In this document: piece after piece, positions 1 through 12,000 of the stretch | Layout: each line of letters opens with the position of its first letter | Numbering within the stretch: position 1 is the stretch's first letter | NCBI GenBank assembly: GCA_032717465.1 | Contig: JAVRFU010003718.1 | Location: forward strand, 225,556-289,555 | Direction: 5' to 3' | Length of the DNA: 64,000 nucleotides | From: Coenobita brevimanus | Taxonomy: Eukaryota > Arthropoda > Malacostraca > Decapoda > Coenobitidae | Program-made: the position numbers and the translations under genes | Notes under the pieces: generated by a model | Databases searched by the model: none | Told to the model about the DNA's origin: nothing | Seen by the model: the letters and a program-made list of their open reading frames with translations, nothing else

Positions 1-617
1 AAGTCAAAATGAAGAGAGAACTTGTATTTTTTACACAGGAAAAATCATCAGAAAAATTAACATTTAATGAATCGAACGCTTGACTTCCAAGTGACAGACA
101 AGCGACTTACCACTGTACCATAATAACATAATCATCAATTGGCGTTGTTACACCCTTGTAAACAACGTCTCTCCGCCCTCGACTCTCGTCCTGATGTGGG
201 TGAGCTAACCCCTTGGCACTTGGGCAAGTACATGCTTTTAATCTATCTCAAACACTTACGGCAAGTCAGAATGAAGAGAGAACCTGAATTTTTTACACAG
301 GAAAATTCATCAGAAAAATTAACTATGCCAAAAATCTGACCCGGGACTCTGAGGTGAGCGCAAGGCAATATACCACTCCTCCACGACCAGATAAATTGAA
401 AGTCACGTTGTCACAATCTTGTAACCAACGTCCCTCCGCTCCCCACTGTGGGGCTGAAGAGGGTGAGTTAACCGTTACCCTGGCACTCGGGCAAGTAGAT
501 GCTTTTAATCTATCTCAAACACTTACGGCAAGTCAGAATGAAGAGAGAACCTGTATTTTTTACACAGGAAAAATCATCAGAAAAATTAACATACAAAGAA
601 TCGAATTTAAGATTTCC

Positions 618-672
618 ATATATTAGGCACGCGACTTACCACTGCACCACAACAACATAACCAAATATTTCG
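618..672. repeat. Pair of hypervariable patches within one monomer type
   Basis: In this type, bases 618-625 and 663-672 are two short patches that differ in nearly every HOR copy, while the 35 bases between them and the bases outside are almost constant. The first patch falls where other monomers have the anticodon loop; the second lies just upstream of the tRNA-like block, between the arms acaac and gttgt (or gtcac). Homologous pairs are near 3767-3774 and 3812-3821, 6915-6967, 10055-10110, 13190-13247, 16325-16383, 19460-19517, 22605-22660 and 27820-27879. Confidence 0.65.
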
Positions 673-1375
673 TCACAATCTTGTAACCAACGTCCCTCCG
701 CCCCCTACTGTCGTCCTAAAGAGGGTGAGTTAACCCCCTGGCACTCGGGCAAGTAGATGCTTTTAATTTATCCCAAACACTTACGGCAAGTCAGAATGAA
801 AAGAGAACCTGTATTTTTTACACAGGAAAAATCATCAGAAAAATTAACAATATACGAAGAATCAAGACCGTGACTTTCACGTGAGAGACAAGCGACTTAC
901 CACTACACCACAAGTAGGTAAATATACGTTGTCACAGTCTTGTAACCAACTACACTCAGCCCCCCACTGTCGGCCTGAAGACGGTGAATTAACCCCCTGG
1001 CACTCGGGCAAGTAGATGCTTTTATTCTATCTCAAACACTTACGGCAAGTCAGAATGAAGAGAGAACCTGTATTTTTTATACAGGAAAAATCATCAGAAA
1101 AATTAACAATATGCCAAAAATCGTACCCGGGACTCTCAGGTGAGAGCCAGGCGGCATACCACTACACCACGACCACATTAAATATAGGTCATGTTGTCAC
1201 AATCTTGTAACCAACGTCCCTCCGCTCCCCACTGTCGTCCTGAAGAGGGTGAGTAAACCCCCTGGCACTCGGACAAGTAGATGCTTTTAATCTATCCCAA
1301 ACACTTACGGCAAGTCAGAATGAAGAGAGAAACTGTATTTTTTACACAGGGAAAATCAACAGATAAATAAACATA

Positions 1376-1432
1376 CAGAGAATCGAACCCAAGATTTTCA
1401 GGTGACAGACACGCGACTTATCACGACACCAC
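1376..1432 (-). ncRNA. tRNA-like block with the best-preserved B-box
   Basis: The minus strand reads GGGTTCGATTCTC here, so the B-box GGTTCGANTCC is matched at 10 of 11 positions. The loop is CTGTCAC. The A-box side is altered (TGGTGTCGTGATAAG). The block is 57 bp, the same spacing as in other monomers. The same monomer type recurs once per HOR, for example near 4520, 7665, 10810 and 13950. If any monomer is transcribed by polymerase III, this type and the Asp-like type are the likeliest. Confidence 0.5.
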
Positions 1433-2693
1433 AATTATACAATTATAAGCTCACGTTGTCATAATCTTGTAAACAACGTCCCTCCGCCCTCCACTGTCGT
1501 CCTAAGTCGGTGAGTTAACCCCTTGGAACTCGGGCAAGTAGATGCTTTTAATCTATCTCAAATACTTACGGCAAGTCAGAATGAAGAGGGAACCTGTATT
1601 TTTTATACAGGAAAAATTATCAGAAAAATTAACAATATACGAAGAATCGACCGTGACTTTCGGGTGAGAGACAAGCGACTTACCAGCACACCAGAACTAG
1701 ATAAACAGTATATTGAGTTGTTACAATTTTGTAACCAACGTCCCTCCGCCCCCAACTGTCGGCCTAAAGAGGGTGAGTTAACCCCCTGGCACTCGCGCAA
1801 GTAGATGCTTTTAATCTATCTCAAGCACTTGCGGCAAGTCAGAATGAACAGAGAAACTGTATTTTTTACACAGGAAAAATCATCAGAAAAATTAATAATA
1901 TGCCAAAAATCGGACCCGGAACTCTCAGGTGAGAGCCAGGCGGCATACCATTACACCACGACCAGATTAAATATATGTCATGTGGTCACAATCTTGTAAC
2001 CAACGTCCCTCCGCCCCCTACTGTCTTCCTGAAGAGGGTGAGTTAACCCTCTGGCACTCGGGCAAGTAGATGCTTTTAATCTATCCCAAACACTTAAGGC
2101 AAGTCAGAATGAACAGAGAACCTGTATTTTTTACACAGGAAAAATCATCAGAAAAATTAACAATATGCCAAAAATCGGACCCGGGAGTCTCAGGTGAGAG
2201 CAAGGCAATATACCACTTCTCCACGACGAGATAAATTGAAAGTCACGTTGTCACAATCTTGTATCCAACGTCCCTCCGCTCCCCACTGTGGGGCTGAAGC
2301 GGGTGAGTTAACCCACTGACACTCGGGCAAGTAGATGCTTTTAATCAATCCCAAATACTTGCGGCAAGTCAGAATGAAGAGAGAACTTGTATTTTTTACA
2401 CAGGAAAAATCATCAGAAAAATAAACATACAAAGAATCGAATTCATGACTTCCAGGTGACAGACAATCGACTTACAACTACACCACAACAACACAAACAA
2501 GTTACAACGTTGTCACATCTTGTAACCAACGTCCCTCCGGCCCCTACTGTCGTCCTGAAGAGGGTGAGTTAACCCCCTGGCACTCGGGCAAGTAGATGCT
2601 TTTAATTTATCCCAAACACTTACGGCAAGTCAGAATGAAAAGAGAACCTGTATTTTTTACACAGGAAAAATCATCAGAAAAATTAACAATATA

Positions 2694-2750
2694 CGAAGAA
2701 TCGAGACCGTGACTTTCACGTGACAGACAAGCGACTTACCACTACACCAC
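2694..2750 (-). ncRNA. Representative tRNA-Asp(GUC)-like block of the satellite
   Basis: On the minus strand the block reads TGGTGTAGTGGTAAG (fits the A-box consensus at every fixed base), then CTTGT, the loop CTGTCAC and GTGAA, then GGTCTCGATTC as a degenerate B-box. CTGTCAC is the tRNA-Asp(GUC) anticodon loop; the stem around it no longer pairs well. About 20 nt further downstream on the same strand lies AATTTTTC, a plausible polymerase III terminator. This form alternates in the array with blocks having a CTCTCAC loop. Confidence 0.55.
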
Positions 2751-2952
2751 AAGTACATAAATATACGTTGTCACAGTCTTGTAACCAACTTCCCTCCGCC
2801 CCCTACTGTCGGCCTGAAGCGGGTGATTTAACCCCCTGGCACTCGGGCAAGTAGATGCTTTTAATTTATCCCAAACACTTACGGCAAGTCAGAATGAAAA
2901 GAGAACCTGTATTTTTTACACAGGAAAAATCATCAGAAAAATTAACAATATG

Positions 2953-3009
2953 CCAAAAATCGGACCCGGGACTCTCAGGTGAGAGCCAGGCCGCATAGCA
3001 CTACACCAC
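2953..3009 (-). ncRNA. Representative tRNA-Glu(CUC)-like block of the satellite
   Basis: Read on the minus strand, this 57-bp block has an A-box-like segment (consensus TRGYNNARNNG) ending in tgtagtg, then CCTGG, the loop CTCTCAC, CTGAG, and CCCGGGTCCGATTT. The seven-base loop equals the anticodon loop of eukaryotic tRNA-Glu(CUC), and CCCGGGTYCGATT equals the tRNA-Glu T-arm apart from one base. The stem opposite the T-arm is decayed to TTTGG and no acceptor stem is closed, so this is tRNA-derived and not a working tRNA. The T-run directly after the B-box-like segment could stop RNA polymerase III. The same block recurs in three or four of the twelve monomer types (for example 1114-1170 and 4257-4313). 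Confidence 0.65.
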
Positions 3010-6000
3010 GACCAGATAAAATGTAGGTCATGTTGTCACAATCTTGTAACCAACGTCCCTCCGCTCCCCCACTGTCGGCCTGAAGCGGGTGAGTTAACTC
3101 CCTGGCACTCGGGCAAGTAGATGCTTTTAATCAATCCCAAATACTTGCGGCAAGTCAAAATGAAGAGAGAACTTGTATTTTTTACACAGGAAAAATCATC
3201 AGAAAAATTACCATTTCAAGATTCGAACGCATAATTTCCAAATGACAGACAAGCGACTTACCACTGCACTATAACAACACAAAAACCGTTATGTTGTTAC
3301 AGTCTTGTAAACAACGGCCCTCCGCCCTCGAGTCTTTTCCTGAAGTGCGTGAGTTAACCCCTTAGCACTCGGGCAAGTACATGCTTTTAATCTATCTCAA
3401 ACACTTACGGCAAGTCAGAATGAAGAGAGAACCTGTATTTTTTACACAGGAAAAATCATCAGAAAAATTAACTATGCCAAAAATCTGACCCGGGACTCTC
3501 AGGTGAGCGCAAGGCAATATACCACTCCTCCACGAGCAGATAAATTGTAAGTCACGTTGTCACAATCTTGTAACCAACGTCCCTCCGCTCCCCACTGTGG
3601 GGCTGAAGAGGGTGAGTTAACAGTTACCCTGGCACTCGGGCAAGTAGATGCTTTTAATCTATCTCAAACACTTACGGCAAGTCAGAATGAAGAGAGAACC
3701 TGTATTTTTTACACAGGGAAAATCATCAGAAAAATAAACATTCAAAGAATCGAACTCATGTTTTCCAGTTATTAGACAGGCGACTTATCACTGCACCACA
3801 ACAACACAACCACATAATGTTGTCAGAATCTTGTAACCAACGTCCCTCCGCCCCCTACTGTCGTCCTAAAGACGGTGAGTTAACCCCCTGGCACTCGGGC
3901 AAGTAGATGCTTTTAATTTATCCCAAACACTTACGGCAAGTCAGAATGAAAAGAGAACCTGTATTTTTTACACAGGAAAAATCATCAGAAAAATTAACAA
4001 TATACGAAGAATCAAGACCGTGACTTTCACGTGAGAGACAAGCAACTTACCACTACACCACAAGTAGGTAAATATACGTTGCCACAGTCTTGTAACCAAC
4101 TACACTCAGCTCCCCACTGTCGGCCTGAAGACGGTGAATTAACCCCCTGGCACTCGGGCAAGTAGATGCTTTTATTCTATCTCAAACACTTACGGCAAGT
4201 CAGAATGAAGAGAGAACCTGTATTTTTTATACAGGAAAAATCATCAGAAAAATTAACAATATGCCAAAAATCGTACCCGGGACTCTCAGGTGAGAGCCAG
4301 GCGGCATACCACTACACCACGACCACATTAAATATAGGTCATGTTGTCACAATCTTGTAACCAACGTCCCTCCGCTCCCCACTGTCGTCCTGAAGAGGGT
4401 GAGTAAACCCCCTGGCACTCGGACAAGTAGATGCTTTTAATCTATCCCAAACACTTACGGCAAGTCAGAATGAAGAGAGAAACTGTATTTTTTACACAGG
4501 GAAAATCAACAGATAAATAAACATACAGAGAATCGAACCCAAGATTTTCAGGTGACAGACACGCGACTTATCACGACACCACAATTATACAATTCACGTT
4601 GTCATAATCTTGTAAACAACGTCCCTCCGCCCTCCACTGTCGTCCTAAGTCGGTGAGTTAACCCCTTGGAACTCGGGCAAGTAGATGCTTTTAATCTATC
4701 TCAAATACTTACGGCAAGTCAGAATGAAGAGGGAACCTGTATTTTTTATACAGGAAAAATTATCAGAAAAATTAACAATATACGAAGAATCGACCGTGAC
4801 TTTCGGGTGAGAGACAAGCGACTTACCAGCACACCAGAACTAGATAAACAGTATATTGAGTTGTTACAATTTTGTAACCAACGTCCCTCCGCCCCCAACT
4901 GTCGGCCTAAAGAGGGTGAGTTAACCCCCTGGCACTCGCGCAAGTAGATGCTTTTAATCTATCTCAAGCACTTGCGGCAAGTCAGAATGAACAGAGAACC
5001 TGTATTTTTTACACAGGAAAAATCATCAGAAAAATTAATAATATGCCAAAAATCGGACCCGGAACTCTCAGGTGAGAGCCAGGCGGCATACCATTACACC
5101 ACGACCAGATTAAATATATGTCATGTGGTCACAATCTTGTAACCAACGTCCCTCCGCCCCCTACTGTCTTCCTGAAGAGGGTGAGTTAACCCTCTGGCAC
5201 TCGGGCAAGTAGATGCTTTTAATCTATCCCAAACACTTAAGGCAAGTCAGAATGAACAGAGAACCTGTATTTTTTACACAGGAAAAATCATCAGAAAAAT
5301 TAACAATATGCCAAAAATCGGACCCGGGAGTCTCAGGTGAGAGCAAGGCAATATACCACTTCTCCACGACGAGATAAATTGAAAGTCACGTTGTCACAAT
5401 CTTGTAACCAACGTCCTTCCGCTCCCCACTGTGGGGCTGAAGCGGGTGAGTTAACCGTTACCCTGCCACTCGGGCAAGTAGATGCTTTTAATCAATCCCA
5501 AATACTTGCGGCAAGTCAGAATGAAGAGAGAACTTGTATTTTTCACACAGGAAAAATCATCAGAAAAATTAACATACAAAGAATCGAATTCATGACTTCC
5601 AGGTGACAGACAATCGACTTACAACTACACCACAACAACACAAACAAGTTACAACGGTGTCACATCTTGTAACCAACGTCCCTCCGGCCCCTACTGTCGT
5701 CCTGAAGAGGGTGAGTTAACCCCTGGCACTCGGGCAAGTAGATGCTTTTAATTTATCCCAAACACTTACGGCAAGTCAGAATGAAAAGAGAACCTGTATT
5801 TTTTACACAGGAAAAATCATCAGAAAAATTAACCATATACGAAGAATCGAGACCGTGACTTTCACGTGACAGACAAGCGACTTACCACAACACCACAAGT
5901 ACATAAATATACGTTGTCACAGTCTTGTAACCAACGACACTCCGCCCCCTACTGTCGTCCTGAAGAGGGTGAATTAACCCCCTGGCACTCGGGCAAGTAG

Positions 6001-9000
6001 ATGCTTTTAATTTATCCCAAACACTTACGGCAAGTCAGAATGAAAAGAGAACCTGTATTTTTTACACAGGAAAAATCATCAGAAAAATTAACAATATGCC
6101 AAAAATCGGACCCGGGACTCTCAGGTGAGAGCCAGGCCGCATAGCACTACACCACGACCAGATAAAATGTAGGTCATGTTGTCACAATCTTGTAACCAAC
6201 GTCCCTCCGTCCCCCACTGTCGGCCTGAAGCGGGTGAGTTAACTCCCTGGCACTCGGGCAAGTAGATGCTTTTAATCAAACCCAAATACTTGCGGCAAGT
6301 CAAAATGAAGAGAGAACTTGTATTTTTTACACAGGAAAAATCATCAGAAAAATTAACATTTAAAGAATCGAACGCACGACTTCCAAGTGACAGACAAGCG
6401 ACTTACCACTGGACCATAACAAAGCAAAAAATTTTAGGCGTTGTTACATCCTTGTAAACAACGTCCCTCCGCCCTCGACTCTCGTCCTGATGTGGGTGAG
6501 TTAAACCCTTGGCACTCGGGCAAGTACATGCTTTTAATCTATCTCAAACACTTACGGCAAGTCAGAATGAAGAGAGAACCTGAATTTTTTACACAGGAAA
6601 AATCATCAGAAAAATTAACTATGCCAAAAATCTGACCCGGGACTCTTAGGTGAGCGCAAGGCAATATACCACTCCTCCACGACCAGATAAATTGAAAGTA
6701 ACGTTGTCACAATCTTGTAACCAACGTCCCTCCGCTCCCCACTGTGGGGCTGAAGAGGGTGAGTTAACCGTTACCCTGGCACTCGGGCAAGTAGATGCTT
6801 TTAATCTATCTCAAACACTTACGGCAAGTCAGAATGAAGAGAGAACCTGTATATTATACACAGGAAAAATCATCAGAAAAATTAACATACAAAGAATCGA
6901 ACTTAAGATTTCCAGATTTTAGGCACGTGACTTACCACTGCACCACAACAACGCAACCATGTGTTTTGTCACAATCTTGTAACCAACGTCCCTCCGCCCC
7001 CTACTGTCGTTCTAAAGAGGGTGAGTTAACCCCCTGGCATTCGGGCAAGTAGATGCTTTTAATTTATCCCAAACACTTACGGCAAGTCAGAATGAAAAGA
7101 GAACCTGTATTTTTTACACAGGAAAAATCATCAGAAAAATTAACAATATACGAAGAATCAAGACCGTGACTTTGACGTGAGAGACAAGCGACTTACCACT
7201 ACACCACAAGTAGGTAAATATACGTTGTCACAGTCTTGTAACCAACTACACTCAGCCCCCCACTGTCGGCCTGAAGACGGTGAATTAATCCCCTGGCACT
7301 CGGGCAAGTAGATGCTTTTATTCTATCTCAAACACTTACGGCAAGTCAGAATGAAGAGAGAACCTGTATTTTTTATACAGGAAAAATCATCAGAAAAATT
7401 AACAATATGCCAAAAATCGTACCCGGGACTCTCAGGTGAGAGCCAGGCGGCATACCACTACACCACGACCACATTAAATATAGGTCATGTTGTCACAATC
7501 TTGTAACCAACGTCCCTCCGCTCCCCACTGTCGTCCTGAAGAGGGTGAGTAAACCCTCTGGCACTCGGACAAGTAGATGCTTTTAATCTATCCCAAACAC
7601 TTACGGCAAGTCAGAATGAAGAGAAAAACTGTATTTTTTACACAGGGAAAATCAACAGATAAATAAACATACAGAAAATCGAACCCAAGATTTTCAGGTG
7701 ACAGACACGCGACTTATCACGACACCACAATTTTATTATTAAAAACACGTTGTCATAATCTTGTAAACAACTTCCCTCAGCCCTCCACTGTCGTCCTAAG
7801 TAGGTGAGTTAACCCGTTCGAACTCGGGCAAGTAGATGCTTTTAATGTATCTCAAATACTTACGGCAAGTCAGAATGAAGAGGGAACCTGTATTTTTTAT
7901 ACAGGAAAAATTATCAGAAAAATTAACAATATACGAAGAATCGACCGTGACTTTCGGGTGAGAGACAAGCGACTTACCAGCACACCAGAACTAGATAAAC
8001 AGTATAATGAGTTGTTACAATTTTGTAACCAACGTCCCTCCGCCCCCAACTGTCGGCCTAAAGAGGGTGAGTTAACCCCCTGGCACTCGCGCAAGTAGAT
8101 GCTTTTAATCTATCTCAAGCACTTGCGGCAAGTCAGAATGAACAGAGAACCTGTATTTTTTACACAGGAAAAATCATCAGAAAAATTAATAATATGCCAA
8201 AAATCGGACCCGGAACTCTCAGGTGAGAGCCAGGCGGCATACCATTACACCACGACCAGATTAAATATATGTCATGTGGTCACAATCTTGTAACCAACGT
8301 CCCTCCGCCCCCTACTGTCTTCCTGAAGAGGGTGAGTTAACCCTCTGGCACTCGGGCAAGTAGATGCTTTTAATCTATCCCAAACACTTAAGGCAAGTCA
8401 GAATGAACAGAGAACCTGTATTTTTTACACAGGAAAAATCATCAGAAAAATTAACAATATGCCAAAAATCGGACCCGGGAGTCTCAGGTGAGAGCAAGGC
8501 AATATACCACTTCTCCACGACGAGATAAATTGAAAGTCACGTTGTCACAATCTTGTATCCAACGTCCCTCCGCTCCCCACTGTGGGGCTGAAGCGGGTGA
8601 GTTAACCGTTACCCTGGCACTCGGGCAAGTAGATGCTTTTAATCAATCCCAAATACTTGCGGCAAGTCAGAATGAAGAGAGAACTTGTATTTTTTACACA
8701 GGAAAAATCATCAGAAAAATTAACATACAAAGAATCGAATTCATGACTTCCAGGTGACAGACAATCGACTTACAACTACACCACAACAACACAAACAAGT
8801 TACAACGTTGTCACATCTTGTAACCAACGTCCCTCCGGCCCCTACTGTCGTCCTGAAGAGGGTGAGTTAACCCCCTGGCACTCGGGCAAGTAGATGCTTT
8901 TAATTTATCCCAAACACTTACGGCAAGTCAGAATGAAAAGAGAACCTGTATTTTTTACACAGGAAAAATCATCAGAAAAATTAACAATATACGAAGAATC

Positions 9001-12000
9001 GAGACCGTGACTTTCACGTGACAGACAAGCGACTTACCACTACACCACAAGTACATAAATATACGTTGTCACAGTCTTGTAACCAACGTCCCTCCGTCCC
9101 CCACTGTCGGCCTGAAGCGGGTGAGTTAACCCCCTGGCACTCGGGCAAGTAGATGCTTTTAATTTATCCCAAACACTTACGGCAAGTCAGAATGAAAAGA
9201 GAACCTGTATTTTTTACACAGGAAAAATCATCAGAAAAATTAACAATATGCCAAAAATCGGACCCGGGACTCTCAGGTGAGAGCCAGGCCGCATAGCACT
9301 ACACCACGACCAGATAAAATGTAGGTCATGTTGTCACAATCTTGTAACCAACGTCCCTCCGTCCCCCACTGTCGGCCTGAAGCGGGTGAGTTAACTCCCT
9401 GGCACTCGGGCAAGTAGATGCTTTTAATCAATCCCAAATACTTGCGGCAAGTCAAAATGAAGAGAGAACTTGTATTTTTTACACAGGAAAAATCATCAGA
9501 AAAATTAACATTTAAAAAACCGTACGCATGATTTCCAAATGACAGTCAAGCGACTTACCACTGCACCATAACAACACGACTTTATTCCAACCTTGTAAAC
9601 AACGTCCCTCCGCCCTCGACTCTCGTCCTGATATGGGTGAGTTAACCCCTTGGCACTCGGCCAAGTACATACTTTTAATCTATCTCAAACACTTACGGCA
9701 AGTCAGAATGAAGAGAGAACCTGAATTTTTTACACAGGAAAAATCATCAGAAAAATTAACTATGCCAAAAATCTGACCCGGGACTCTCAGGTGAGCGCAA
9801 GGCAATATACCACTCCTCCACGACCAGATAAATTGAAAGTCACGTTGTCACAATCTTGTAACCAACGTCCCTACGCTCCCCACTGTGGGGCTGAAGAGGG
9901 TGAGTTAACCGTTACCCTGGCACTCTGGCAAGTAGATGCTTTTAATCTATCTCAAACACTTACGGCAAGTCAGAATGAAGAGAGAACCTGTATATTATAC
10001 ACAGGAAAAATCATCAGAAAAATTAACATACAAAGAATCGAACTTAAGATTTCCAGATTTTAGGCACGCGACTTACCACTGCACCACAACAACGCAACCA
10101 TGTGTTTTGTCACAATCTTGTAACCAACGTCCCTCCGCCCCCTACTGTCGTCCTAAAGAGGGTGAGTTAACCCCCTGGCATTCGGGCAAGTAGATGCTTT
10201 TAATTTATCCCAAACACTTACGGCAAGTCAGAATGAAAAGAGAACCTGTATTTTTTACACAGGAAAAATCATCAGAAAAATTAACAATATACGAAGAATC
10301 AAGACCGTGACTTTCACGTGAGAGACAAGCGACTTACCACTACACCACAAGTAGGTAAACATACGTTGCCACAGTCTTGTAACCAACTACACTCAGCCCC
10401 CCACTGTCGGCCTGAAGACGGTGAATTAACCCCCTGGCACTCGGGCAAGTAGATGCTTTTATTCTATCTCAAACACTTACGGCAAGTCAGAATGAAGAGA
10501 GAACCTGTATTTTTTATACAGGAAAAATCATCAGAAAAATTAACAATATGCCAAAAATCGTACCCGGGACTCTCAGGTGAGAGCCAGGCGGCATACCACT
10601 ACACCACGAGCACATTAAAATAGGTCATGTTGTCACAATTTTGTAACCGACGTCCCTCCGCCCCCCACTGTCGTCCTGAAGAGGGTGAGTAAACCCCCTG
10701 GCACTCGGACAAGTAGATGCTTTTAATCTATCCCAAACACTTACGGCAAGTCAGAATGAAGAGAGAAACTGTATTTTTTACACAGGGAAAATCAACAGAT
10801 AAATAAACATACAGAAAATCGAACCCAAGATTTTCAATTGACAGACACACGACTTACCACGACACCACAATTATACAATTGAAAATAGACGTTGTCATAA
10901 TCTTGTAAAAAACGTCCCTCCGCCATCCACTGTCGTCCTAAGTGGGTCAATTAACCCCTTGGAACTCGGGCAAGTAGATGCTTTTAATGTATCTCAAATA
11001 CTTACGGCAAGTCAGAATGAAGAGGGAACCTGTATTTTTTATACAGGAAAAATTATCAGAAAAATTAACAATATACGAAGAATCGACCGTGACTTTCGGG
11101 TGAGAGACAAGCGACTTACCAGCACACCAGAACTAGATAAACAGTATATTGAGTTGTTACAATATTGTAACCAACGTCCCTCCGCCCCCAACTGTCGGCC
11201 TAAAGAGGGTGAGTTAACCCCCTGGCACTCGCGCAAGTAGATGCTTTTAATCTATCTCAAGCACTTGCGGCAAATCAGAATGAACAGAGAACCTGTATTT
11301 TTTACACAGGAAAAATCATCAGAAAAATTAATAATATGCCAAAAATCGGACCCGGAACTCTCAGGTGAGAGCCAGGCGGCATACCATTACACCACGACCA
11401 GATTAAATATAGGTTATGTGGTCACAATCTTGTAACCAACGTCCCTCCGCCCCCTACTGTCTTTCTGAAGAGGGTGAGTTAACCCTCTGGCACTCGGGCA
11501 AGTAGATGCTTTTAATCTATCCCAAACACTTAAGCCAAGTCAGAATGAACAGAGAACCTGTATTTTTTACACAGGAAAAATCATCAGAAAAATTAACAAT
11601 ATGCCAAAAATCGGACCCGGGAGTCTCAGGTGAGAGCAAGGCAATATACCACTTCTCCACGACGAGATAAATTACAAGTCACGTTGTCACAATCTTATAT
11701 CCAACGTTCCTCCGCTCCCCACTGTGAGGCTGAAGCGGGTGAGTTAACTCCCTGGCACTCAGGCAAGTAGATGCTTTTAATCAATCCCAAATACTTGCGG
11801 CAAGTCAGAATGAAGAGAGAACTTGTATTTTTTACACAGGAAAAATCATCAGAAAAATTAACATACAAAGAATCGAATTCATGACTTCCAGGTGACAGAC
11901 AATCGACTTACAACTACACCACAACAACACAAACAAGTTACAACGTTGTCACATCTTGTAACCAACGTCCCTCCGGCCCCTACTGTCGTCCTGAAGAGGG

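Noticed and set aside
618..672. Base pairing between the two hypervariable patches
   Set aside because: A few copies share short complementary runs, but others do not, and both patches are AT-rich, so no consistent complementarity could be shown by eye.
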